In this document: piece by piece, positions 24,432 to 32,643 of the stretch | How the letters are laid out: every line of letters starts with the position of its first letter | Position numbering within the stretch: the stretch's first letter is position 1 | Source: Streptomyces sp. JH14 | Lineage (GTDB): Bacteria > Actinomycetota > Actinomycetes > Streptomycetales > Streptomycetaceae | NCBI RefSeq assembly: GCF_029428675.1 | Contig: NZ_JAJNEL010000001.1 | Span: 5,456,001-5,520,000, forward strand | Direction of reading: 5' to 3' | Length of the DNA stretch: 64,000 bases | Notes under the pieces: model-generated | What the model was told of the DNA's origin: nothing | What the model saw: the letters and a program-made list of their open reading frames with translations, nothing else | Database searches by the model: none | Made by a program: the position numbers and the translations under genes

Positions 24432-24717
24432 GGCGCGATCCTGCCAGCTCACCGGGGGTGATGGCCAGGGCAGGGCTCATGGAAGGCGGCGGCGAGGGTG
24501 CCCGTACCGCCGCGTACCGCCCGGTGACAGGCGGAGGGGCGAGTCGCTTCAGGGCTGCGCCTACGCATGGGCCCGCCGCTGTACGGGGCCGCTCCGCGGT
24601 ACATGCCGACAGCGATGGGTGTGGCGGTGGTGACCGGCTCCAGCAGGTCGTAGGCCGTGCTCCCGGAGGTCCGCAGCGTGGGGAAAGAGTCCTCCGGGGA
24701 CCACCTACCCTTGAGGG

Positions 24718-26238
24718 ATGACCAGCGCCGTCCAGGACCATGCCGTGAGTTCTCCCAAAACGTACGAGGTGCGCACCTACGGGTGCCAGATGAACGTCCA
24801 CGACTCCGAGCGGTTGTCGGGGCTGCTGGAAGGCGCGGGTTACGTACGTGCGCCCGAGGGCGCCGACGGTGATGCCGATGTCGTCGTCTTCAACACCTGC
24901 GCGGTGCGGGAGAACGCCGACAACAAGCTCTACGGCAACCTCGGCCGGCTCGCCCCGATGAAGACGAAGCGGCCCGGGATGCAGATCGCGGTCGGTGGCT
25001 GCCTCGCGCAGAAGGACCGCGACACGATCGTGCAGCGTGCCCCGTGGGTCGACGTCGTCTTCGGGACGCACAACATCGGCAAGCTGCCGGTGCTCCTGGA
25101 GCGAGCCCGTATCCAGGAGGAGGCGCAGATCGAGATCGCCGAATCCCTCGAGGCGTTCCCCTCCACGCTTCCCACCCGTCGTGAGTCCGCCTATGCGGCG
25201 TGGGTCTCCATCTCCGTCGGCTGCAACAACACCTGCACCTTCTGCATCGTCCCGGCGCTGCGAGGCAAGGAGAAGGACCGCCGCACGGGGGACATCCTGG
25301 CCGAGATCGAGGCACTGGTCGCCGAGGGCGTCTCCGAGATCACCCTGCTCGGACAGAACGTGAACGCGTACGGCTCCGACATCGGTGACCGTGAGGCGTT
25401 CTCCAAGCTGCTGCGGGCCTGCGGGACGATAGAGGGCCTGGAGCGGGTCCGCTTCACCTCGCCGCATCCCCGTGACTTCACGGACGACGTGATCGCGGCC
25501 ATGGCCGAGACGCCGAACGTGATGCCGCAGCTGCACATGCCGATGCAGTCGGGATCGGACACGATCCTGAAGGCGATGCGGCGCTCGTACCGGCAGGAGC
25601 GCTTCCTCGGCATCATCGAGAAGGTGCGCGCCGCGATGCCTGACGCCGCCATCTCCACCGACATCATCGTGGGTTTCCCCGGCGAGACCGAGGAGGACTT
25701 CGAGCAGACCATGCACGCGGTCCGCCAGGCGCGCTTCGCCAACGCCTTCACCTTCCAGTACTCCAAGCGCCCCGGAACCCCCGCCGCGGACATGGAGGGC
25801 CAGATCCCGAAGGAGGTCGTCCAGGAGCGGTACATGCGCCTGTCCGCCCTTCAGGAGGAGATCTCCTGGGACGAGAACAAGAAGCAGGTCGGCCGGACCC
25901 TGGAGATCATGGTCGCGGAGGGCGAGGGGCGCAAGGACGGCGCCACTCACCGGCTCTCCGGCCGCGCCCCCGACAACCGCCTGGTCCACTTCACCAAGCC
26001 GGACGAGGACGTGCGGCCGGGCGATGTGGTGACGGTCGAGATCACCTACGCCGCCCCGCACCACCTGCTTGCCGAGGGTGCGCCGCTGGCCGTACGGCGG
26101 ACCCGTTCCGGGGACGCATGGGAGAAGCGCACGGCAGCGGAGGCCGCCAAGCCGGCCGGTGTGATGCTGGGGCTGCCCGGCATCGGTGCCCCGGCGCCGC
26201 TGCCGGCCACGTCGGCTCCCGGCTGCGGGTGCGACTGA
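24718..26238 (+). CDS. miaB: tRNA-2-methylthio-N6-dimethylallyladenosine synthase MiaB
   Basis: A 506-residue radical-SAM methylthiotransferase that modifies A37 of tRNAs reading U-starting codons, acting after MiaA. The UPF0004 domain carries the auxiliary cluster cysteines Cys23 (YGCQMN), Cys61 (NTCAVR) and Cys95 (GGCLAQ). The radical SAM CxxxCxxC is Cys169, Cys173 and Cys176 (GCNNTCTFCIVP). A TRAM domain follows at about 390-450, then a Gly/Pro-rich tail ending GCGCD. ATG 24718 is preceded by TACCCT exactly 6 nt upstream, so the message may be leaderless. miaA lies 1.5 kb downstream, with a LigB-like gene between. Confidence 0.96.
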   Translation: MTSAVQDHAVSSPKTYEVRTYGCQMNVHDSERLSGLLEGAGYVRAPEGADGDADVVVFNTCAVRENADNKLYGNLGRLAPMKTKRPGMQIAVGGCLAQKDRDTIVQRAPWVDVVFGTHNIGKLPVLLERARIQEEAQIEIAESLEAFPSTLPTRRESAYAAWVSISVGCNNTCTFCIVPALRGKEKDRRTGDILAEIEALVAEGVSEITLLGQNVNAYGSDIGDREAFSKLLRACGTIEGLERVRFTSPHPRDFTDDVIAAMAETPNVMPQLHMPMQSGSDTILKAMRRSYRQERFLGIIEKVRAAMPDAAISTDIIVGFPGETEEDFEQTMHAVRQARFANAFTFQYSKRPGTPAADMEGQIPKEVVQERYMRLSALQEEISWDENKKQVGRTLEIMVAEGEGRKDGATHRLSGRAPDNRLVHFTKPDEDVRPGDVVTVEITYAAPHHLLAEGAPLAVRRTRSGDAWEKRTAAEAAKPAGVMLGLPGIGAPAPLPATSAPGCGCD

Positions 26239-26431
26239 CCCGGCGGACGGCGGGAGCCCCCGGGCGCTACCACTCGAATGCGACGGGAACCGGCGGGGCA
26301 GGACCCTTGGGCGACAGTGATGTGCGGGCGGTGGGGCTCGTGGGCGACGGGATCCGCGTCGGCGGTACGGTCCTGGGGTAGCGCGGCGGCACGATCCGGG
26401 GGGTGACACCCGACGCAGTACGCTGCCCAGC

Positions 26432-27151
26432 ATGCTTGTCGCCGCAGCTGTCTGCCCCTGTCCGCCTTTGCTGGTTCCCGACGTCGCCGCCGGTGCCGCA
26501 TCCGAGCTCGACGCCGCGAGGACAGCGTGCATCGACTCCCTGGGCGTCCTCGCCGCGGCCCGCCCCGACCTGCTGGTCGTGGTCGGGCCGACGGACCTCG
26601 ACGGGCAGGGTCCGTATCCCGAGGGGACCCCGGGCTCCTTCAAGGGGTTCGGTGTCGACACCGACGTACGGCTCGGGCTCGGGGGAGACCTCGTCGACGG
26701 GGCGGAACGACCCCTTCCGCCCTCGCTCGCCGTCGGCGCGTGGCTTCTTGCCAGGGCGGACTGGGCCGACGCTCCGGTCGAGGGCCTCGGGGTGGAGGAG
26801 AGGCTCCGGGCCGAGCGCTGCACGAGCGCCGGGCGGGAGCTGGCGGCCAGGGCCGGACGCGTCGCTCTGCTGGTCATGGGTGACGGCAGTGCCTGTCGCA
26901 CCGTCAAGGCTCCCGGCTATCTGGACGAGCGCGCCGCGTCGTTCGACGCCGAGGCGTCCCGGGCCCTCGGTGCCGCGGACCTCGCTGTACTGAGCGGGCT
27001 GGACGAGTCGCTGGCGTACGAACTGAAGGCAGCGGGGCGAGCGCCCTGGCAGGTCCTGGCGGGCGCGGCGGAGGGGGCCGGGCTGACCGGTCGCCTGTTG
27101 TACGAGGACGCCCCGTACGGCGTGGGTTACACGGTCGCCACCTGGTTCTGA
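26432..27151 (+). CDS. Class III extradiol dioxygenase/LigB-like conserved protein
   Basis: A 239-residue protein of the LigB/MEMO-like superfamily, found between miaB and miaA in many actinobacteria. It begins MLVAAAVCPCPPLLVPDVAAG; the LigB-like strand is ARPDLLVVVGPTD, and ALLVMGDGSACRTVKAPGYLDERA resembles the second metal-site segment. The usual His ligands of true extradiol dioxygenases are not evident, so a catalytic role is uncertain. TACGCT ends 7 nt before the ATG and there is no Shine-Dalgarno, suggesting a leaderless transcript. A strong hairpin follows the stop. Confidence 0.82.
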   Translation: MLVAAAVCPCPPLLVPDVAAGAASELDAARTACIDSLGVLAAARPDLLVVVGPTDLDGQGPYPEGTPGSFKGFGVDTDVRLGLGGDLVDGAERPLPPSLAVGAWLLARADWADAPVEGLGVEERLRAERCTSAGRELAARAGRVALLVMGDGSACRTVKAPGYLDERAASFDAEASRALGAADLAVLSGLDESLAYELKAAGRAPWQVLAGAAEGAGLTGRLLYEDAPYGVGYTVATWF

Positions 27152-27176
27152 GGCCCTGCGCTCGGAGCCGGTGGCG

Positions 27177-27224
27177 CGTCGCTGACGGCCGGGGGGCGGG
27201 GCCGTCCCCCGGCCGTCAGCGACG
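27177..27224. terminator. Bidirectional terminator between convergent genes
   Basis: A perfect 19-bp stem (left arm 27177-27195, right arm 27206-27224) with a 10-nt loop. It ends the LigB-like gene on the plus strand and the antitoxin gene on the minus strand. Confidence 0.85.
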
Positions 27225-27248
27225 TGACATCACGTAAAGGTGTCGAGG

Positions 27249-27485
27249 TCAGGAAGTCGGCGGCGTGCCACCTTCGCCGATGTGGGACAGCCGATCGACC
27301 GCATCCTTGGCTTTCCGTGTGCCGGTCTCGATCTTGTCGGTGTACTTGCCCTTGGTCTTTTGATCGACTGTGCGAGCGGCCTTGTCGAGTCCTTGGTCGA
27401 TCTTGTCCCCGTGCTGCTGCGCGAAGTCGCCGACCTTGTCCTTCGCCGGGCTCAGCTTGGCCTTCAGACTGTCCATGAAGCCCAT
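27249..27485 (-). CDS. MT0933-like antitoxin family protein
   Basis: A 78-residue, highly charged, helix-rich protein (MGFMDSLKAKLSPAKDKVGDF) of the MT0933-like antitoxin family, named from a Mycobacterium type II system. The heptad-like Lys/Asp pattern (KIDQGLDKAARTVDQKTKGKYTDKI) suggests an extended helix. No toxin gene adjoins it: the neighbours are the LigB-like gene and miaA. Streptomyces carry such orphan copies, and the real role may be unrelated to toxin neutralisation. AAGGTG precedes the ATG at 27485. A promoter is likely in the AT-rich patch around 27610-27650. Confidence 0.85.
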   Translation of the reverse strand: MGFMDSLKAKLSPAKDKVGDFAQQHGDKIDQGLDKAARTVDQKTKGKYTDKIETGTRKAKDAVDRLSHIGEGGTPPTS

Positions 27486-27785
27486 CGGACACCTTCTCTG
27501 CTGGGGGACTGGAAACGGGCGGTCTCTCCGGCCTGGTCGGACGCCGTCACGGCAGCCACGGCTTCGTTGGCCACCGGTTCGACCGCCCCTGAGGGCGATG
27601 ACGAAACCGCGAAATAACGCCCATATGTGATCCATATTTTACTCGCGCGAGCGGAGTTCCGCGCCGAGCGGAGCCGCAGTCACGCACTCGAGCGTGACTG
27701 CGGCTCCTGACCGCCAACGAGTCCGGCACGGCGTCGTCACGTAGCTCGTTCGGGAAGCGGTCGGGAGGTTTGCGAGACTGGGGCA
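27486..27785. other. Divergent spacer between the antitoxin and miaA
   Basis: A 300-bp spacer. It holds an AT-rich island (about 27612-27650, with CATATG and ATATTTTACT) that probably contains the antitoxin promoter (minus-strand TAAAAT). A 16-bp hairpin follows at 27670-27707, and the miaA upstream region ends in GAGACT 6 nt before its GTG. No coding frame is convincing. Confidence 0.5.
27670..27707. terminator. Strong hairpin in a divergent intergenic region
   Basis: GGAGCCGCAGTCACGC (27670-27685) pairs perfectly with its inverse (27692-27707) over 16 bp with a 6-nt loop. No annotated gene ends here on either strand. It may insulate the two divergent promoters or terminate an uncharacterised small RNA. 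Confidence 0.6.
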
Positions 27786-28724
27786 GTGAGCAGTCCATCT
27801 CCCGCACCGCGGGTCATCGCCGTCGTCGGTCCCACCGCAGCCGGAAAGTCGGATCTGGGGGTATTTCTTGCCCAGCAGCTCGGTGGCGAAGTGGTCAACG
27901 CCGACTCCATGCAGCTCTACCGGGGGATGGACATCGGCACCGCGAAACTGACGCTCGCCGAGCGAGGAGCCGTCCCCCATCGGCTGCTGGACATCTGGGA
28001 CGTCACCGAGACCGCCAGCGTGGCCGAATATCAGCGGCTGGCCCGCATCGAGATCGACCGGCTGCTCTCCGAGGGCCGCACCCCTGTCCTGGTCGGCGGC
28101 TCCGGGCTGTACGTGAAGGGCGCCATCGACGCACTGGAGTTCCCCGGCACCGACCCCGGCGTACGCGCCGCGCTGGAGCAGGAGCTGGCGGAGCACGGCT
28201 CCGGTGCGCTGCACGAGCGGCTGGCCGCCGCGGACCCCGAGGCGGGTCGGGCCATCCTGCCGAGCAACGGGCGCCGTATCGTCCGGGCGCTCGAGGTCAT
28301 CGAGATCACCGGCAAGCCGTTCACCGCCAACCTTCCGGGTGGCGAGGCGGTCTACGACGCCGTTCAGATCGGGGTCGACGTGGCCCGCCCCGAACTCGAC
28401 GAACGCATCACCCTCCGGGTCGACCGGATGTGGGAGGCCGGGCTCGTGGACGAGGTGCGCGCTCTGGAGGTGCAGGGGCTGCGCGAAGGGCGCACCGCCT
28501 CCAGGGCCCTGGGCTACCAGCAGGTGCTCGCCGCGCTGGCGCGGGAGTGCACCGAGGAGGAGGCGCGCGCCGAGACGGTACGCGCCACCAAACGCTTCGC
28601 GCGACGTCAGGACTCCTGGTTCCGTCGGGACCCGCGCGTCCACTGGCTGAATGGAGCCGCCGATCACCGAGCGGAACTCCCGCGGCAGGCTCTGGCGTTG
28701 GTCGAACGGGCGGTTACAGCCTGA
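27786..28724 (+). CDS. miaA: tRNA dimethylallyltransferase MiaA
   Basis: A 312-residue enzyme that transfers a dimethylallyl group to A37 of tRNA, the substrate for MiaB. The P-loop is GPTAAGKS (15-22), followed by the conserved NADSMQLYRGMDIGTAK and HRLLDIWD motifs. The RPNSNGRRIVRALEV-type segment appears as LPSNGRRIVRALEV, and the tRNA-binding end has TRRFARRQ-like ATKRFARRQDSWFRRD. GTG 27786 has no Shine-Dalgarno but GAGACT 6 nt upstream. dapF follows after a small membrane-protein gene, as in other actinomycetes. Confidence 0.96.
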   Translation: MSSPSPAPRVIAVVGPTAAGKSDLGVFLAQQLGGEVVNADSMQLYRGMDIGTAKLTLAERGAVPHRLLDIWDVTETASVAEYQRLARIEIDRLLSEGRTPVLVGGSGLYVKGAIDALEFPGTDPGVRAALEQELAEHGSGALHERLAAADPEAGRAILPSNGRRIVRALEVIEITGKPFTANLPGGEAVYDAVQIGVDVARPELDERITLRVDRMWEAGLVDEVRALEVQGLREGRTASRALGYQQVLAALARECTEEEARAETVRATKRFARRQDSWFRRDPRVHWLNGAADHRAELPRQALALVERAVTA

Positions 28725-28831
28725 TCACGTGATGGCATCGGGAAGCCCTGCCAGTCATTTCGGTGACCAGGAGCGTGCCATCATCGAGCATCGATCCACC
28801 AGTGGAGTCCGAGTTGGGAGGGCGCGTGGCG

Positions 28832-29269
28832 ATGGAGGCCGGCCCTCGCGACACAGAGCAGGACGCACCGGACACGCAGCACGAAGCGGGACGTCTGAGC
28901 CCTGACGGGCCCGACGAGCTCCAGGTGACCCCCGAGGTCGAGGTCGAGCTGCGGCCCGCGCGCCGTCTGCGGATCTGGCAGCTCGCCCCGATCATCGGAC
29001 TCGCGGCGGTCGGCTCGCTGATGTTCGCCTTCCCGCTCGCCTTCGAGTTCGGCGACGGCGGCGCGATCGTGGCCATGCTGGGTCTGCTGATCAGCTGCTG
29101 CGCCGCGGGCTGGGGCATGATGGCCGCCCGTCGCGTCGGATACACCTGGCCGGGACTGCCACCCAGGGGTGCGGGCGAGCGCCCCGACTGGCGCGTGATC
29201 GCGTTGTACGTGGTTGTGGGCACGGTGCTGGTCGCGCTGGCCGTCTGGCGCGTGGCCCGACTGCGCTGA
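28832..29269 (+). CDS. Conserved membrane protein between miaA and dapF
   Basis: A 145-residue protein with a charged N-terminal region (about 1-50, many Glu/Asp) and three hydrophobic segments (about residues 55-75, 80-100 and 120-138). Its function is unknown. ATG 28832 is chosen with GGGAGG 9-10 nt upstream; GTG 28826 in the same frame is an alternative. The longer frame from 28763 lacks support. It is conserved between miaA and dapF in Streptomyces as far as I recall, but no family name is certain. Confidence 0.75.
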   Translation: MEAGPRDTEQDAPDTQHEAGRLSPDGPDELQVTPEVEVELRPARRLRIWQLAPIIGLAAVGSLMFAFPLAFEFGDGGAIVAMLGLLISCCAAGWGMMAARRVGYTWPGLPPRGAGERPDWRVIALYVVVGTVLVALAVWRVARLR

Positions 29270-29393
29270 GGCGCGGAGCCCGGCGTGGCCCGTGCCGGTC
29301 GGCGGTCCTGGGCGTCCGAGCTCCCACGGGTCCGGGCGTCGGCCATGCGGCCCGCCTTCGTCCACTGTCGGTGCCCCCTCGTACAGTTGCCCT

Positions 29394-30266
29394 GTGAGCA
29401 CCTCGCAGATCGCCTTCCTCAAGGGTCACGGCACCGAGAACGACTTCGTGATCGTTCCCGACCCGGACAACGCCGCCGACCTGCCCGCATCCGTCGTCGC
29501 CCGGCTCTGCGACCGCCGGGCCGGTATCGGCGGTGACGGGCTGCTGCACGTCGTCCGGTCCGCCGCGCACCCCGAGGCGCAGGCCATGGCAGACGCGGCC
29601 GAGTGGTTCATGGACTACCGCAACGCCGACGGCTCCGTCGCCGAGATGTGCGGCAATGGCGTGCGGGTCTTCGCCCGCTATCTGCAGCGCGCCGGGCTCG
29701 TCGAGGAAGGTGACCTCGCGGTCGCGACCCGGGGCGGCGTGAAGAAGGTGCACATCGCCAAGGGCGGCGAGATCACGGTCTCCATGGGGCGCGCCCTGCT
29801 CCCCGGGGCCGGCGTCACCGTGACGGTGGACGGCCGCAGCTGGGACGCCCGGAACGTGAACATGGGCAACCCCCACGCGGTCGCGTTCGTCGACGACCTG
29901 GCGCACGCCGGTGAGCTGCGCTCCGTACCGCCGTTCACCCCCGCCGCCGTCTACCCCGACGGCGTCAACATCGAGTTCGTGGTGGACCGCGGACCGCGCC
30001 ATGTCGCGATGCGGGTCCACGAGCGCGGTTCCGGCGAGACACGTTCCTGCGGCACCGGCGCCTGCGCCGTGGCCGTCGCCGCAGCCCGCAGGGACGGCGC
30101 GGACCCCGCGGAGACCGGCACTCCCGTCACGTACACCGTCGACCTGCCCGGCGGCACCCTGGTGATCACCGAGCAGCCGGACGGCGAGATCGAGATGACC
30201 GGAGCCGCCGTGATCGTCGCCGAAGGCGTGATCGATCCGGCCTGGCTCGAAACGGCGCAAGGCTAG
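29394..30266 (+). CDS. dapF: Diaminopimelate epimerase DapF
   Basis: A 290-residue PLP-independent epimerase that converts LL- to meso-diaminopimelate for lysine; streptomycetes use LL-DAP in the wall, so the main product is for lysine synthesis. The two catalytic cysteines are in EMCGNGVRVFARY and RSCGTGACAVAVA. The KGHGTENDF motif near the start binds the substrate. GTG 29394 follows TACAGT by exactly 6 nt with no Shine-Dalgarno, suggesting a leaderless message. Longer upstream frame (29214) is non-coding. Confidence 0.96.
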   Translation: MSTSQIAFLKGHGTENDFVIVPDPDNAADLPASVVARLCDRRAGIGGDGLLHVVRSAAHPEAQAMADAAEWFMDYRNADGSVAEMCGNGVRVFARYLQRAGLVEEGDLAVATRGGVKKVHIAKGGEITVSMGRALLPGAGVTVTVDGRSWDARNVNMGNPHAVAFVDDLAHAGELRSVPPFTPAAVYPDGVNIEFVVDRGPRHVAMRVHERGSGETRSCGTGACAVAVAAARRDGADPAETGTPVTYTVDLPGGTLVITEQPDGEIEMTGAAVIVAEGVIDPAWLETAQG

Positions 30267-30406
30267 AGCTTCGCTCGAATGGGTGATCCGTTTCACGCTG
30301 AGCGAGAGCCGGACTCCGCCACGTGGTGGGGTCGGTAGCATCAAGCACCGGCCCGGAGGCGCGTCCGCACCTCCCCACCGCCGGTCGACGTTGCCGGAGG
30401 TGCCCC

Positions 30407-32542
30407 ATGAGCGCAGAGGCCACCAATCCAGGTGCTCCCATCCGCAGACGAGGCCGTCCCCGGATCGATCTCCGCAGGCTCGGCCGCGTCGCTCTCGGCC
30501 CCGTCTCCCGCGACCGGCTGCCCGACGCGATCGGACATGTCGCAGAGGCCCACCGGGCCCACCATCCGGACGCCGACCTGACCGTCCTGCGCAAGGCCTA
30601 TCTCCTGGCGGAGTCCTCGCACCGGGGGCAGATGCGCAAGAGCGGCGAGCCGTACATCACGCATCCCCTCGCCGTCACCCTGATCCTCGCCGAACTCGGC
30701 GCCGAGACGACGACCCTGACCGCGTCCCTGCTCCATGACACGGTCGAGGACACCGAGGTGACCCTCGACCAGGTACGGGAGCAGTTCGGCGAAGAGGTCT
30801 GCTATCTCGTCGACGGCGTCACCAAACTCGAGAAGGTCGACTACGGGGCGGCGGCCGAGCCCGAGACCTTCCGCAAGATGCTCGTCGCCACCGGGGACGA
30901 CGTCCGGGTGATGTCGATCAAGCTGGCCGACCGGCTGCACAACATGCGCACCCTCGGGGTGATGCGCCCCGAGAAGCAGGCGAGGATCGCCAGGGTCACC
31001 CGCGATGTGCTGATCCCCCTCGCCGAACGGCTCGGGGTCCAGGCCCTCAAGATCGAGCTGGAGGATCTTGTCTTCGCGATCCTCCATCCTGAGGAGTACG
31101 AACACACCCGGGCGCTGATCGCCGCGGCCTCGGCCGGGTCGGCCGCTTCAGGGGATCCCCTCTCCGTCATCGCCGAGAACGTCAGAGCCGTGCTGCGGGA
31201 TGCCGGCATCCCCGCGGAAGTCCTGATCAGGCCACGCCACCACGTGTCCGTGCACCGTGTCCGGATCAAACGCGGCGAACTGCGCGGTCCCGACTTCGGC
31301 CGGCTGCTGGTGCTCGTGGGCGAGGACGCCGACTGCTATGCCGTCCTAGGCGAACTCCACACGTGTTTCACCCCGGTGATCTCCGAGTTCAAGGACTTCA
31401 TCGCGGCGCCCAAGTTCAACCTGTACCAGTCGCTGCACACCGCGGTGGTCGGGGCGGACGGCGCGGTCGCGGAGGTTCTCATCCGGACGCATCAGATGCA
31501 CAAGGTCGCCGAAGCGGGCGTCATCGCGCTCGGCAATCCCGGCACCGCGGACAGCGCCTCGGCGTCGATGACCGAACCCGCGGACGGCGAGCGCGCCGAC
31601 CCGACCCGGCCCGGATGGCTGTCCCGGCTCCTGGCGTGGCAACAGGCGGCCCCCGACCCGGACACCTTCTGGACCACCCTCCGCGCCGACCTCGCCGAGG
31701 ACCGCGAGATCACGGTGTTCCGCACCGACGGAGGCACGCTCGGGCTCCCCGCCGGAGCCAGCTGCGTCGACGCCGCCTATGCCCAGTACGGCAACGATGC
31801 GCACAGCTGTATCGGGGCCCGGGTCAACGGCCGGCTCGCCACGCTCTCCACCGTGCTCAGCGACGGAGACACGGTGCAGCTGCTGCTCGCCGAGGACGCG
31901 GCATCGGGCCCCTCGCCCGACTGGCTCGACCATGCCCGGACGCCCGCGGCGCGCATCGCGATCACCGGCTGGCTCGGAGCCCACCCGGAGGACGCCCAGC
32001 GGCCCTCCAGCAGCCGGCCTGCGGGCAGCAGGCCCGGGCCACAGGCCATGAACCCTGCACGCCCCGGAGGCAACCGGTCCGCGGGCCCCCGGGCGACGGT
32101 CGTAGCGGGCCGGCCGGCCGCCACCGTACGGCTCGCCGGATGCTGCACCCCCGTACCGCCCGATGCCGTCACCGGATTCACCGTGCGCGGCGGCGCCGTC
32201 ACCGTGCACCGGGAGGAGTGTCCCGCAGTGGCCCGGATGCAGTCCGCCGGCCGAACGCCGATCGCCGTCGGCTGGGGCGACACGGCGGAGTGCCGGGTCA
32301 CTCTGGTCGCCGAGTCCTTCGGACGGCCCCGGCTGCTCGCCGACCTCACGGAGGCCATCGCGACGGCGGACGCCGCGATCATTTCCGCCACCGTCGAACC
32401 CCCCAGTGAACAGCGCGTACGCCACACCTACACGCTTCAGCTCCCGGACGCCGCCGGACTGCCCGCACTGATGCGCGCGATGCGTGACGTACCGGGGGTG
32501 TACGACGTGAGCCGCGCCCAGCACCCGGCCGCCGCCGTCTGA
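30407..32542 (+). CDS. rshA: RelA/SpoT homologue RshA
   Basis: A 711-residue RelA/SpoT-family protein with HD hydrolase, synthetase-like, TGS and ACT regions. The hydrolase residues are all present: His86 (THPLAV), His110-Asp111 and Glu114-Asp115 (LLHDTVEDTE), Asp175 and Asn179 (KLADRLHNM). The synthetase part keeps FKDFIAAPK and YQSLHT but departs from consensus elsewhere: HVSVHRV in place of the SIYxKM loop, and a changed strand before DCYAVLG. TGS spans about 435-495, ACT about 630-705. ATG 30407 has GGAGGT 5 nt upstream. S. coelicolor has a second homologue of this kind (rshA) besides relA. Net hydrolase activity is likely. Confidence 0.9.
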   Translation: MSAEATNPGAPIRRRGRPRIDLRRLGRVALGPVSRDRLPDAIGHVAEAHRAHHPDADLTVLRKAYLLAESSHRGQMRKSGEPYITHPLAVTLILAELGAETTTLTASLLHDTVEDTEVTLDQVREQFGEEVCYLVDGVTKLEKVDYGAAAEPETFRKMLVATGDDVRVMSIKLADRLHNMRTLGVMRPEKQARIARVTRDVLIPLAERLGVQALKIELEDLVFAILHPEEYEHTRALIAAASAGSAASGDPLSVIAENVRAVLRDAGIPAEVLIRPRHHVSVHRVRIKRGELRGPDFGRLLVLVGEDADCYAVLGELHTCFTPVISEFKDFIAAPKFNLYQSLHTAVVGADGAVAEVLIRTHQMHKVAEAGVIALGNPGTADSASASMTEPADGERADPTRPGWLSRLLAWQQAAPDPDTFWTTLRADLAEDREITVFRTDGGTLGLPAGASCVDAAYAQYGNDAHSCIGARVNGRLATLSTVLSDGDTVQLLLAEDAASGPSPDWLDHARTPAARIAITGWLGAHPEDAQRPSSSRPAGSRPGPQAMNPARPGGNRSAGPRATVVAGRPAATVRLAGCCTPVPPDAVTGFTVRGGAVTVHREECPAVARMQSAGRTPIAVGWGDTAECRVTLVAESFGRPRLLADLTEAIATADAAIISATVEPPSEQRVRHTYTLQLPDAAGLPALMRAMRDVPGVYDVSRAQHPAAAV

Positions 32543-32643
32543 CCGGGAGCCGGGCAGCGCCCAGCTGCCGCGGCGGCCCCTCGTTCGAGTGGCGCGGCGC
32601 GCGCCGCGCCCGTACCGGCAGTCGTCGCTGGTAGCCGTAGTCC

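Noticed and set aside
23914..26907. 997-codon minus-strand open frame across miaB
   Set aside because: It is an antisense shadow; only its 3' part overlaps the TAXI gene, in another frame, with no known domain.
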